Origin: Achromobacter dolens
GTDB taxonomy: Bacteria > Pseudomonadota > Gammaproteobacteria > Burkholderiales > Burkholderiaceae_B
DNA: 64,000 bases
NCBI RefSeq assembly: GCF_902859745.1
Contig: NZ_CADIJW010000002.1
Span: 248,001 to 312,000, forward strand
Direction of reading: 5' to 3'
Shown here: positions 1 through 7,748 of the stretch, piece after piece
How the letters are laid out: each line of letters begins with the position of its first letter
Numbering within the stretch: position 1 is the stretch's first letter
Made by a program: the position numbers and the translations under genes
The notes under the pieces: model-generated
The model's database searches: none
What the model saw: the letters and a program-made list of their open reading frames with translations, nothing else
Told to the model about the DNA's origin: nothing

Positions 1-560
1 ACGAGCCCAGCAACCACCTGGACGTCGAGACGCGCGAGGCCCTGGCCGCCGCGCTGGCCGAGTTCGGCGGCAGCATGCTGCTGGTCTCGCATGATCGCCA
101 TCTGCTGCGCACCACCGTGGACAGCTTCTGGATCGTGGCCGACGGCGCCGTGCGCGAATTCGACGGCGACCTGGAGGACTACCGCGACTGGCTGGCGGCC
201 CGCAACGCCGGCGAACGCGCCGAGGCCGCCCGCGAGAACGCCGAGAACGGCGAGGCCGTGGTCGACCGCAAGGCGCAACGCCGCGCCGAGGCCGAGCAGC
301 GCCAACGCCTGTCGGCGCTGCGCAAGCCACTGGAAGCCAAGCTCGCCAAGGTCGAGGCCGAGATGGAGAAACTGCGGGCCAAGCTGCAGGCGCTGGACGG
401 CGTCATCGCCGACCCGGACCTGTATTCCGATGCGCGTCGCGCCGAGCGCCAGAAAGTCATGGCCGAACATGGCGAACACGGCAAGCGCATGGAGACGCTG
501 GAGGAACAGTGGCTGGAATTGCAGGGCTCGCTCGAAGAAATCGAACAGGGCGAAGCCTGA
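1..560 (+). CDS. ABC-F family ATPase (YheS-like), C-terminal part
   Basis: Only the end of the gene is present; the reading frame is open from base 3. It begins at the second ATPase cassette, with EPSNHLD (the Walker B/D-loop region) followed by the switch histidine in LLVSHDRHLLR. Next comes a segment GDLEDYRDWL typical of YheS, then a highly charged C-terminal helix pair rich in Glu, Lys and Arg that is predicted coiled coil. ABC-F proteins are soluble tandem-cassette ATPases that act on ribosomes rather than in membranes. The family signature is normally EPTNHLD; here the Thr is Ser. Assignment to the ABC-F family is firm; YheS rather than Uup is inferred from the linker after the H-switch. 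Confidence 0.9.
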   Translation, partial: EPSNHLDVETREALAAALAEFGGSMLLVSHDRHLLRTTVDSFWIVADGAVREFDGDLEDYRDWLAARNAGERAEAARENAENGEAVVDRKAQRRAEAEQRQRLSALRKPLEAKLAKVEAEMEKLRAKLQALDGVIADPDLYSDARRAERQKVMAEHGEHGKRMETLEEQWLELQGSLEEIEQGEA

Positions 561-619
561 GCCGCGGGCGGACGGCATGGGCCGTCCGCCCTTTCCCTCG
601 GGGCGCAACATCCAATAAC

Positions 620-638
620 AATAATAATTATCATTTAT
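620..638 (+). promoter_or_regulatory. Fur-box-like site upstream of the ECF sigma gene
   Basis: An AT-rich stretch, AATAATAATTATCATTTAT, stands out in GC-rich DNA 46 bases before the sigma-factor start. It matches the classical 19-base Fur consensus GATAATGATAATCATTATC at 13 positions. Iron repression of fecI-type genes by Fur is well established in this family, so this is the expected control point. Binding itself is inferred. Confidence 0.6.
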
Positions 639-683
639 AATTCGACGCGAATCTGACTCTATCTGGCGCGAGGCGTCAGCGAC

Positions 684-1172
684 ATGTCTTCGCTTACCGA
701 TGTATTTCTGCGGCACTACCGCGAAGTGCTGGGCTTTCTGGCCATGCGCACTGGCTCGCGCGACGTGGCCCAGGACTGCGCCCAGGACACCTGGATCAAG
801 CTGGCCGAGTTCCAGGACAAGACCCTGCCGGACAACCACCGCGCCTATGTCTTCCGCGTGGCGGCCAACATCGCCACCGACTGGCACCGCCGCCGGGGCC
901 GCGAACTGAACGTGGTGGCCGACTATGCCGCCACGCAGCCGCCCGCCTTCGAGGCCGACACGCTGGAAGTGGCTTCGGCCAACCAACTTCTGCGGCGGCT
1001 CGAAACCGCCCTGCTGCGCCAGCCGCGCCGCAGCCTCGACGTCTTTGTCCTGCATCGCCACGAAGGACTGACCTACCGCGCCATCGCCGAGCGTTTCGCG
1101 ATTTCGGTGAGCGCGGTCGAGAAACACATGATGCGCATCCTGCTGGCCTGCGACCAGGCGCTGTCGGCATGA
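684..1172 (+). CDS. FecI-type ECF sigma factor
   Basis: The 162-residue protein has the two-domain layout of extracytoplasmic-function sigma factors. Region 2 contains DVAQDCAQDTWIKLAE and the -10 recognition helix around AANIATDWHRRRG. Region 4 near the C-terminus is the helix-turn-helix GLTYRAIAERFAISVSAVEKH. FecI-type factors are released by a FecR regulator when a TonB receptor binds its ligand, and then transcribe the receptor gene. The gene overlaps the downstream fecR-like gene by 4 bases and is preceded by a Fur-box-like site, matching iron-responsive sigma genes. Its likely targets are the four TGAGG-N17-CGTCC promoters downstream; no such promoter is seen in front of this gene itself. 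Confidence 0.92.
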   Translation: MSSLTDVFLRHYREVLGFLAMRTGSRDVAQDCAQDTWIKLAEFQDKTLPDNHRAYVFRVAANIATDWHRRRGRELNVVADYAATQPPAFEADTLEVASANQLLRRLETALLRQPRRSLDVFVLHRHEGLTYRAIAERFAISVSAVEKHMMRILLACDQALSA

Positions 1173-2101
1173 GCAAGGCCAGCACCCCGGGCAATTCCGC
1201 CACCGCGGACGAGCAGGCCTCGCGCTGGGTGATCCGCCACAGCGGCCAGCCGCTCGATGCACAGGCGCAGGCCGAGTTCGACGCCTGGTACCACGCCGAT
1301 CCCCGCCATGCCGCCGCCTACGACAGGCTGGCGCGGGTGTGGCGCCGCATGGGCGAGATCGACCGCGGAAAATTGGCTGCCCGCCCGCCGCGCAAGCGCC
1401 ATACGGCGCTGGCGCTGGCACTCGTCGCCGCCACCGGCACGACCGCGTACGCGCTGCGCGACTTCCAGCCTGGCGCCGACTACGCAAGCGACACGCAGCC
1501 GCTGCGCGTCGCCCTGCCCGATGGCTCGCGCGCCATCCTGGACGCGCATTCGGCGATCGCCGTGGACTTCGGCCCCGACAGGCGCGAGGTGCGCCTGCTG
1601 GCCGGCCAGGCGCTGTTCGAGGCCGCGCCGCGCGGCACCGCAGGCCCGGCCTTCAGCGTGGTGACGGCGGACGCCAGCGCCACGGCCCTGGGCACCCGCT
1701 ACGCGGTCGCGCGCGACCGCGACGCGACGCGCGTCACCGTCTACACGCACCAGGTGGCGGTGCAATGCCTGGCCTGTGCGGACCGGCAACCGCAAACGCT
1801 GGACGCCGGGCAACGCATCGCGGTTTCGGCTGAAGGCATGGTCCAGGATGCGGCGCCGCATGAAACCGCGCCCGCCTGGAGCCAGGGAATGCTGGCCTTC
1901 AACAACACCGCATTGCCCGAGGCGGCCGCGCAGTTGGCGCGCTACACGGGCAAGCACATCCTGGTGCTGGGCGAGCTGGCGCGCGACACCCGAGTGTCGG
2001 GCACGGCCGGCGTCGCCGACCCCAAGCGGGCGCTCGACCTGCTGCTGGCGCAGACCAAGGTGCGCATCACCGACCTGCCGGGCCTGTTGATCCTGCGCTG
2101 A
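1169..2101 (+). CDS. FecR-family sigma regulator (anti-sigma factor)
   Basis: The 310-residue protein has the FecR order of domains. An N-terminal cytoplasmic DUF4880-like anti-sigma helix bundle (about residues 10-60, with WVIRHSGQPLD and DPRHAAAYDRL) is followed by one membrane segment (about 70-92). A periplasmic FecR core follows (about 105-200, with LPDGSRAILDAHS and TALGTRYAV), then a C-terminal STN-like domain ending TDLPGLLILR. The ATG overlaps the stop of the sigma gene as ATGA, so the two are translationally coupled. It probably contacts the STN domains of the three downstream receptors and controls the sigma factor across the inner membrane. There is one sigma/anti-sigma pair for three receptors, which is unusual and implies shared signalling. 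Confidence 0.92.
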   Translation: MSKASTPGNSATADEQASRWVIRHSGQPLDAQAQAEFDAWYHADPRHAAAYDRLARVWRRMGEIDRGKLAARPPRKRHTALALALVAATGTTAYALRDFQPGADYASDTQPLRVALPDGSRAILDAHSAIAVDFGPDRREVRLLAGQALFEAAPRGTAGPAFSVVTADASATALGTRYAVARDRDATRVTVYTHQVAVQCLACADRQPQTLDAGQRIAVSAEGMVQDAAPHETAPAWSQGMLAFNNTALPEAAAQLARYTGKHILVLGELARDTRVSGTAGVADPKRALDLLLAQTKVRITDLPGLLILR

Positions 2102-2151
2102 TCACGCCCCCCTGCCCGTTTCGATCAATGCCAATCGTTAAATAAGAATCA

Positions 2152-2167
2152 ATATAAATTATTCATC
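2152..2167 (+). promoter_or_regulatory. AT-rich element shared with the peroxidase promoter
   Basis: ATATAAATTATTCATC lies 10 bases upstream of the TGAGG element of receptor 1. The identical 16 bases occur at 11260-11275, also 10 bases before the TGAGG of the peroxidase gene. It partly resembles a degenerate Fur box (half-site ATTATTCA). Receptors 2 and 3 lack it. Confidence 0.5.
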
Positions 2168-2177
2168 AATTCTGCAA

Positions 2178-2204
2178 TGAGGGGTTGCGTCCTACGCCGC
2201 GTCC
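2178..2204 (+). promoter_or_regulatory. Predicted ECF promoter of TonB receptor 1
   Basis: TGAGG (2178-2182), 17 bases, then CGTCC (2200-2204). The same spacing and elements occur upstream of receptors 2 and 3 and the peroxidase gene. CGTC-type -10 elements are common for ECF sigma factors. Function is inferred from conservation of motif and spacing. Confidence 0.65.
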
Positions 2205-2234
2205 TACGGCTGACATCAACAGCAGCGTAGGACG
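2200..2234 (+). repeat. Inverted repeat joining -10 element and ribosome binding site
   Basis: CGTCCTACG (2200-2208) is exactly complementary to CGTAGGACG (2226-2234). The right arm contains the Shine-Dalgarno core AGGACG, 5 bases before the start codon at 2240. If CGTCC is the -10 element, the left arm may lie at or before the transcript start, so RNA folding is not assured. Confidence 0.55.
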
Positions 2235-2239
2235 TTTTC

Positions 2240-4870
2240 ATGCCTTTCCCTCTTGACCGCAAACGCCGGCCCGGCGCCTCGGCCGCCCTCCTTTGCGTCA
2301 TGCTGGCCATTGCCGCGCCCGTCATCGCCCAGCCGCCCGCGCGCACCATCGCGTATGACCTCCCGTCGCAGCCGCTGGGCGACGCCCTGCTCGCGCTCGG
2401 CCGCCAATCGGGCTTGGAGATCTCGTTCCCGCCAGCCGCCGTGGCCGGCAAGATGTCGCCCGCGCTGCAAGGCGAGTATTCCGCCCTGCTCGCGCTGGAC
2501 CGCCTGCTGGCCGGTTCCGGACTGGCGCTGCGCGCCGAAGGTCCGGGCCGCTATATCGTCTTCGTCGACAAGGCACATCCCTTCTCCACCTCGCGGCTGG
2601 AGCCGGTGCGTGTCTACGGCGAACAGGCCGGCGAACGCACCTATGGCCAGCAGGAGATCGCCGAAACGCCTTCCTCCAACCGCGACCTGAGCACGCTGGT
2701 GGCAAACCACCCGGCGGTGCGCACGAATCCGGGCGCGGCCGGCTCACAGAACCGCGGCTCGCTCAACGTCGAGGACATCTCCTTTCACGGCGCCAGCCCC
2801 TACCAGAACCTGTTCCAGATCGACGGCATCGACGCCACCAACCGCGTCGACCCGGCCAGCAAGAACCTCAACCTGCAGGTCGGCAACGTGCCCAGCAATC
2901 CGCAGTCGTACTTCGTCGACACCAGCCTGCTGGAAGCCGTGCGGGTGTACGACACCTTCGTGCCGGTCGAATACGGCCGCTTCACCGGTGGCGTGGTGGA
3001 TGCGCGGCTGCGCCGCTTTTCCGGCGAGAACCACTTTACATTCGACTACCGCTGGAACACCTCGAAGATGACGCGGCAGCAGGTGTCCGAGGGCGAGGAG
3101 AACAGCTGGGCACAGGGCCAGCCGGGCTATTCCCCTGAATGGAAGAAGCGCTTCTACTCGGCCGTGGGCGATTTCGCCTTCAACGACAAATCCGGCGTGG
3201 TGCTGGCCATGTCGCGCCGGGAATCCGACATCACACGCTGGAACATGGGCGTGGACGACAAGGGCCAGCCGCAGCAAGGCCAGGACACCTACCGCGACCG
3301 CGTCGACAACTTCCTGGGCAAGTTCAGCGTGCGCGCCAGCGCCGACACCACCGCTGACCTGACGCTCAAATACAGCGACCGCAGCGAGACCTTGTCGAGC
3401 TACCTGTTCCGCGACACGCACTGGGACAACAACCACGGCGCCTACGGCCTGAGCGGCAACCTGGACCACCTGTTCCAGGGCGGCCGCGTCTCGCTGCAGG
3501 CCGGCTGGGACCACGCCACCAGCGATCGCCAGTCGGTCGGCGATGAACTGGTGACCTATCAACCCTACCGACTGCCGCAATACACCGCGGGCGGCTTCGG
3601 CAAGGAGCAGACGCGGCAGGACACCTGGACCCTCAAGGGCCGCGTCGACCTGGATCCGGTGCGCACCGGCATCTTCACCCACAGCCTGTACGCGGGCGCC
3701 GATCTGCAACAGGTCGACGCCGGCTTCAAGCGCTTCCAGGATTCGTATTCGTTCCGCCGCGCCTACAACAACAAGGGCACCTACCAGGACTTCAGCAAGG
3801 TCCACTACCTGCCCGGCACGGTCAACGTGAAATACAACATGGCCAGCGTGTACCTGTCCGACCGCATCGAGTGGCAACGGCTGGCGCTGGACGCCGGGTT
3901 GCGCTACGACCGCGAGACCTTCCTGGGCAACGCCAACGTGTCGCCGCGTACCCGCCTGGAATGGGACGTGCTGGGATCGGGCGACACGCTGCTGAGCGCG
4001 GGCTGGTCGCGTTACTACGGCGGCGAGGTGCTGGAGACGGCGCTGGAGGCCGAGCGCAGCCGCCTGCGCCGCCAGGTGCTCGACAGCAAGGGCAGGCCCG
4101 TGGCCGATGGCGGCAAGGAGTACTTTGTGGATTACCGCGGCCTGCGCATGCCGTATGACGATGAATGGGCGGTGTCGCTGCGCCAGCGCATGGCAGGCAT
4201 CGAGGGCTTGCTGAGCTACGTGCATCGCAACGGCCGCGACCAATGGACCAAGAGCGGCACGCAGGCCACCGGCTACACCTACAACAACGACGGCTTCTCC
4301 ACCACCGACGGCGTCAGCCTGACGCTGCGCACGCTGGAGCCCTGGCGCCTGGGGCCGACGCGCTGGAACATGCAGGCATCGTGGAGCTGGCAGAAGCGCA
4401 AGACCAACGGCGACCTGGTCACGGGCTATACCGCCGATGCCCGCGATCCGGATGACCGGGTGATCTACAACGGCTCGGAGATCCGCGCCATCGACCTGCC
4501 GCCCAGCACCTTCTACCAGCCCCAGGTCGCTACGCTCACGCTGATCGGCGCCTACCCGCGCGCCGGCCTGACCTGGAGCAACAAGCTGAACTGGCGCAGC
4601 AAGCGCGACGCCACCATCTACGTTGGCGTCGGCCCGCGCCCGCAATACCTCGACCGCTACGAATCCGGCGAGCTGCCATCGTACTGGACCTGGGACACCA
4701 AGCTGGCGTGGCAGCCGACCTTCGCGCGCAACCTGGAATTCACGGTCGAAGTGCTGAACCTGCTGAACCGCATGCCGGCGGTCACGGCCAGCAATCCCAA
4801 CCTGAAGGCCAACCGCAGCACGTTCCAGTCGGGACGCGAACTGTGGCTGCAGGTGGGATATCGGTTCTGA
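2240..4870 (+). CDS. TonB-dependent receptor 1 with STN signalling domain
   Basis: The 876-residue protein starts with a signal peptide (cleavage after about IAAPVIAQ, residue 31). An STN domain follows (about 38-110, LPSQPLGDALLALGRQSGL), then a TonB-box-like segment (LEPVRVYGE), a plug domain and a 22-strand-type outer-membrane barrel ending in aromatic QVGYRF. STN domains signal to FecR, so this is both transporter and sensor. It is the first of three tandem paralogues and is overall closest to receptor 3. The plug carries conserved FQIDGIDATNRVDPA and GRFTGGVVDARL segments shared by all three. The substrate cannot be read from sequence; a ferric or other metal chelate is the family expectation. 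The start is supported by a Shine-Dalgarno AGGACG. Confidence 0.93.
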   Translation: MPFPLDRKRRPGASAALLCVMLAIAAPVIAQPPARTIAYDLPSQPLGDALLALGRQSGLEISFPPAAVAGKMSPALQGEYSALLALDRLLAGSGLALRAEGPGRYIVFVDKAHPFSTSRLEPVRVYGEQAGERTYGQQEIAETPSSNRDLSTLVANHPAVRTNPGAAGSQNRGSLNVEDISFHGASPYQNLFQIDGIDATNRVDPASKNLNLQVGNVPSNPQSYFVDTSLLEAVRVYDTFVPVEYGRFTGGVVDARLRRFSGENHFTFDYRWNTSKMTRQQVSEGEENSWAQGQPGYSPEWKKRFYSAVGDFAFNDKSGVVLAMSRRESDITRWNMGVDDKGQPQQGQDTYRDRVDNFLGKFSVRASADTTADLTLKYSDRSETLSSYLFRDTHWDNNHGAYGLSGNLDHLFQGGRVSLQAGWDHATSDRQSVGDELVTYQPYRLPQYTAGGFGKEQTRQDTWTLKGRVDLDPVRTGIFTHSLYAGADLQQVDAGFKRFQDSYSFRRAYNNKGTYQDFSKVHYLPGTVNVKYNMASVYLSDRIEWQRLALDAGLRYDRETFLGNANVSPRTRLEWDVLGSGDTLLSAGWSRYYGGEVLETALEAERSRLRRQVLDSKGRPVADGGKEYFVDYRGLRMPYDDEWAVSLRQRMAGIEGLLSYVHRNGRDQWTKSGTQATGYTYNNDGFSTTDGVSLTLRTLEPWRLGPTRWNMQASWSWQKRKTNGDLVTGYTADARDPDDRVIYNGSEIRAIDLPPSTFYQPQVATLTLIGAYPRAGLTWSNKLNWRSKRDATIYVGVGPRPQYLDRYESGELPSYWTWDTKLAWQPTFARNLEFTVEVLNLLNRMPAVTASNPNLKANRSTFQSGRELWLQVGYRF

Positions 4871-4948
4871 AGCGGGCCTGACACGGGGCGCAAGCATTCA
4901 TCCGGTCTGACTTCGACGCGTCACATGGCTTACCGGCCGGTTTGACGC

Positions 4949-4975
4949 TGAGGTTCCCCGTCGACCGCCGCGTCC
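4949..4975 (+). promoter_or_regulatory. Predicted ECF promoter of TonB receptor 2
   Basis: TGAGG (4949-4953), 17 bases, CGTCC (4971-4975), in the 140-base gap after receptor 1. It gives receptor 2 its own predicted start of transcription. The AT-rich element seen before receptor 1 is missing. Confidence 0.62.
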
Positions 4976-5006
4976 TATGGCTGGTTTCCAATCAGCCATA
5001 GGACGC
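4970..5006 (+). repeat. 14-base inverted repeat before receptor 2
   Basis: GCGTCCTATGGCTG (4970-4983) is perfectly complementary to CAGCCATAGGACGC (4993-5006) with a 9-base loop. The right arm includes the ribosome binding site of the gene starting at 5011. It is the longest of the three such repeats in the receptor leaders. Confidence 0.65.
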
Positions 5007-5010
5007 TCGC

Positions 5011-7647
5011 ATGCCTCTCTCATTCAACGGCCGTTTCCGCGCCAACGCGTCGGCCGCGATCTTCTGCGCCACGCTGGCCATGGCCGCCCCCGCCCTGGCC
5101 CAGTCGCCCAACCGCACCTTCGACTATGACATTCCAGCGCAACCGCTGGGCGACGCCTTGCTGGAACTGGGTCGCCTGTCCGGCCTGCAGATCTCGTTCC
5201 CGCCGGCCGCCGTGGCCAATAAGGCCTCGTCCGCCCTGCGGGGAGAAACGTCGGCGCTGGCGGCGCTGAACCAGTTGCTGGCAGGCTCCGGCCTGGCGCT
5301 GCGCGCCGACGGGCCGGGACGCTATATCGTCTTCGAGGACAAGGCCAATCCGTTCTCGGCATCGCGGCTTGAGCCGGTACGCGTCTACGGCGAGCAGATT
5401 GGCGGGCGCCTCTATAGCCGCGAGGAGATCGCGGAAACGCCGTCGTCCAACCGGGACCTGAGCACGTTGGTGGCGACGCATCCGGCAGTCCGCACCGACC
5501 CCGGCGCGGCGGGTTCGAAGAATCGGGGATCGCTGGACGTCGAGGAGATTTCATTCCATGGCGCCAGCCCCTACCAGAATCTGTTCCAGATCGATGGCAT
5601 GGACGCCACCAACCGCGTAGACCCGGCTAGCAAGAATCCGAACCTGGTCGTCAACAACGTGCCCAGCAATTCGCAGTCCTACTTCGTCGACACCAGTCTG
5701 CTGGAATCGGTGCAAGTGCATGACAGCTTCGTGCCTGTGGAATACGGTCACTTCACTGGCGGCGTGGTGGATGCAAAATTGCGCCGGTTCTCCGGGCAGA
5801 ACCATCTGAAGCTGGACTACCGTTGGAACAGCTCCAACATGACCCGACAGCGCACGGCGCATGGCGATGAACAAAAGTGGTCACAGGGCCACTTCGACTA
5901 CTCACCCAAGTGGAAGAAGAACTTCTATTCGGCGCTGGGCGATGTCGCATTCAGCGAAAAGGCCGGCATGGTATTGGCATTGTCTCGTCGCCAATCCGAC
6001 ATCACGCGGGCAGCCATGGGCGTTGACGACAAGGGTCAACCGGAGTTGCGCGAGGGAACCTACCGCAGCCAGATCGATAACCTTCTGGGCAAATTCAGTG
6101 TGCGTCCCGCCCCGGACACCGTCGCCGACCTGACGCTGAAATACAGCGAGTATCGCCAGGCCCTGGCCGACGCCTATTTCCGCGACACCACCTGGGACAA
6201 TTATCACAGCGGACGGGGCGTCGACGGCAATCTGGAACATCGATTCCAGGGCGGACGCTTTTCTCTGCAAGCGGGCTGGGATCGCGCCACCAGCCACCGG
6301 CAATCGGTTCGTGAAGAGTTTGTTTCCTATTTCACTCCGCCGATCAAAAAGGTCCAGTACGCGGTGGTGGGCTTTGGCAAGGAGCAGACGTTGCAGGACA
6401 CCGGCGTTCTCAAGGGCCGCGTTGACCTGGATCCGCTACGCACCGGCATGTTTGCCCACACCGTCTACGCGGGTTCAGAGCTGCGGCAGACCCACGCTCG
6501 ATTCAAGCGATTTCAGGATGCCTATGCGTACCGCCGCAGCCAGTTCGCCGATGGCACTGTCCAAGACAGCAATAGAACCCACTACCTTCCCGGGACGGCC
6601 GCGGTAAAGCATCACACTGCCAGCCTGTATCTGTCGGACCGCATCGAATGGCAACGACTGGCCCTGGATGCCGGGCTGCGCTACGACCGCGACAGCTTTC
6701 TTGGCAACGACAATCTGGCGCCCCGCACGCGCCTGGATTGGGACATGTTCGGAACGGACGACACCGTGCTGAGCATGGGATGGTCGCGCTACTACGGCGC
6801 ACAGATACTGGGCATCGCCATGGAGGCGGAGCGCGCGCGCCTGAAACTGCACGAGACGGACAAGAATGGAAACCCGATCGCGGATGGCCGCAAGCCGTAT
6901 ACGGTGGAATACAAGGGGTTACGCACGCCGTATGACGACGAATGGGCGATATCGCTGCGCCAACGAGTGGCGGGTCTGGAGGGCGCGCTGAACTATGTAC
7001 ATCGCAACGGGCGGGACCAGTGGACAAACGTCAACGTCAACGCCAACACCTCCCGATACAACAGTGATGGTCATTCCACGACCGACGGCATCAACATGAC
7101 CGTGCGTACGCTTCATCCGATTGCCCTGGGAAGGACCCGCTGGACCATGCGCGCCACCTGGGGCTGGCAGCGGCGCCGCGCCAACACCGAGTTGGCCAAG
7201 GGCTATAACGACCACGCGGGGGATCCTGATGAACAGGTGCTATATAACGACGCGCGGATTCGCGCCTTCGACCTGCCAACCAATTCGTTCTTCCAACCGC
7301 AAGTCGCCACCTTGACCCTGACCGGAGCCTACCCGGGCGCGGGCCTCACTTGGAGCAACCAATTCAACTGGCGCAGTGCGCGCGACGCGATTTTCTATAC
7401 AGGCAAAGGTCCGGCTCCGGAATTTCTCAACAGCTACACATCGGAGAAGTTGCCATCCTACTGGACCTGGGACACCAGGTTGAAATGGCAGCCCACGTTC
7501 GCACGCAACCTGGAAATGACCATCGAAGTTCTGAACCTGCTCAATCGCATGCCTGCGGTCACGGGCAATAGACCCAAACTCACGGCGGACCATCGCACCT
7601 ATCAATCCGGACGCGAGCTCTGGTTGCAGGTCGGCTATCGCTTCTGA
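5011..7647 (+). CDS. TonB-dependent receptor 2 with STN signalling domain
   Basis: This 878-residue paralogue of receptors 1 and 3 has a signal peptide (ending near AAPALAQ), an STN domain (IPAQPLGDALLELGRLSGL), TonB-box-like LEPVRVYGE, a plug, and a barrel ending QVGYRF. The plug is highly conserved with its neighbours, while barrel loops differ (for example around residues 430-450 and 540-560), suggesting a related but distinct ligand. Its central part is noticeably less GC-rich than the neighbouring paralogues (27 of 60 bases are G or C at 6301-6360), pointing to a different history. Its last 53 bases match receptor 3 exactly. It has its own ECF-type promoter, so it need not depend on read-through from receptor 1. 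Confidence 0.92.
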   Translation: MPLSFNGRFRANASAAIFCATLAMAAPALAQSPNRTFDYDIPAQPLGDALLELGRLSGLQISFPPAAVANKASSALRGETSALAALNQLLAGSGLALRADGPGRYIVFEDKANPFSASRLEPVRVYGEQIGGRLYSREEIAETPSSNRDLSTLVATHPAVRTDPGAAGSKNRGSLDVEEISFHGASPYQNLFQIDGMDATNRVDPASKNPNLVVNNVPSNSQSYFVDTSLLESVQVHDSFVPVEYGHFTGGVVDAKLRRFSGQNHLKLDYRWNSSNMTRQRTAHGDEQKWSQGHFDYSPKWKKNFYSALGDVAFSEKAGMVLALSRRQSDITRAAMGVDDKGQPELREGTYRSQIDNLLGKFSVRPAPDTVADLTLKYSEYRQALADAYFRDTTWDNYHSGRGVDGNLEHRFQGGRFSLQAGWDRATSHRQSVREEFVSYFTPPIKKVQYAVVGFGKEQTLQDTGVLKGRVDLDPLRTGMFAHTVYAGSELRQTHARFKRFQDAYAYRRSQFADGTVQDSNRTHYLPGTAAVKHHTASLYLSDRIEWQRLALDAGLRYDRDSFLGNDNLAPRTRLDWDMFGTDDTVLSMGWSRYYGAQILGIAMEAERARLKLHETDKNGNPIADGRKPYTVEYKGLRTPYDDEWAISLRQRVAGLEGALNYVHRNGRDQWTNVNVNANTSRYNSDGHSTTDGINMTVRTLHPIALGRTRWTMRATWGWQRRRANTELAKGYNDHAGDPDEQVLYNDARIRAFDLPTNSFFQPQVATLTLTGAYPGAGLTWSNQFNWRSARDAIFYTGKGPAPEFLNSYTSEKLPSYWTWDTRLKWQPTFARNLEMTIEVLNLLNRMPAVTGNRPKLTADHRTYQSGRELWLQVGYRF

Positions 7648-7648
7648 C
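7596..7648 (+). repeat. 53-base identical 3' end, copy in receptor 2
   Basis: This segment, covering the last codons, the stop and one base beyond, is identical base for base to 10319-10371 in receptor 3. The upstream sequences of the two genes diverge much more, including at synonymous sites, which suggests recombination between paralogues. Confidence 0.85.
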
Positions 7649-7688
7649 GAAATCGGACAATATGACCGACCGATCGTTGCTACGCCGC

Positions 7689-7715
7689 TGAGGTCCTGGC
7701 TGGCTTGCGGCGTCC
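7689..7715 (+). promoter_or_regulatory. Predicted ECF promoter of TonB receptor 3
   Basis: TGAGG (7689-7693), 17 bases, CGTCC (7711-7715), in the 101-base gap between receptors 2 and 3. It has the same spacing as the other three sites. Confidence 0.62.
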
Positions 7716-7746
7716 CACTGCCGACATCCACGGAACCCGGGACGCC
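7709..7746 (+). repeat. 8-base inverted repeat before receptor 3
   Basis: GGCGTCCC (7709-7716) pairs with GGGACGCC (7739-7746), which ends two bases before the ATG at 7749 and contains the GGGACG ribosome binding site. It is the counterpart of the repeats at 2200-2234 and 4970-5006, with a changed sequence but preserved complementarity. Confidence 0.5.
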
Positions 7747-7748
7747 TC

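Noticed and set aside
2200-2240. Receptor leader hairpins considered as a riboswitch
   Set aside because: They are too small for a ligand-binding aptamer, and the left arm coincides with the probable -10 element; reported only as inverted repeats.
2744-4897. Long minus-strand frame opposite TonB receptor 1 (and similar ones opposite receptors 2 and 3)
   Set aside because: No recognisable domain, and the coding strand is settled by signal peptide, STN, plug and barrel in the plus-strand genes.
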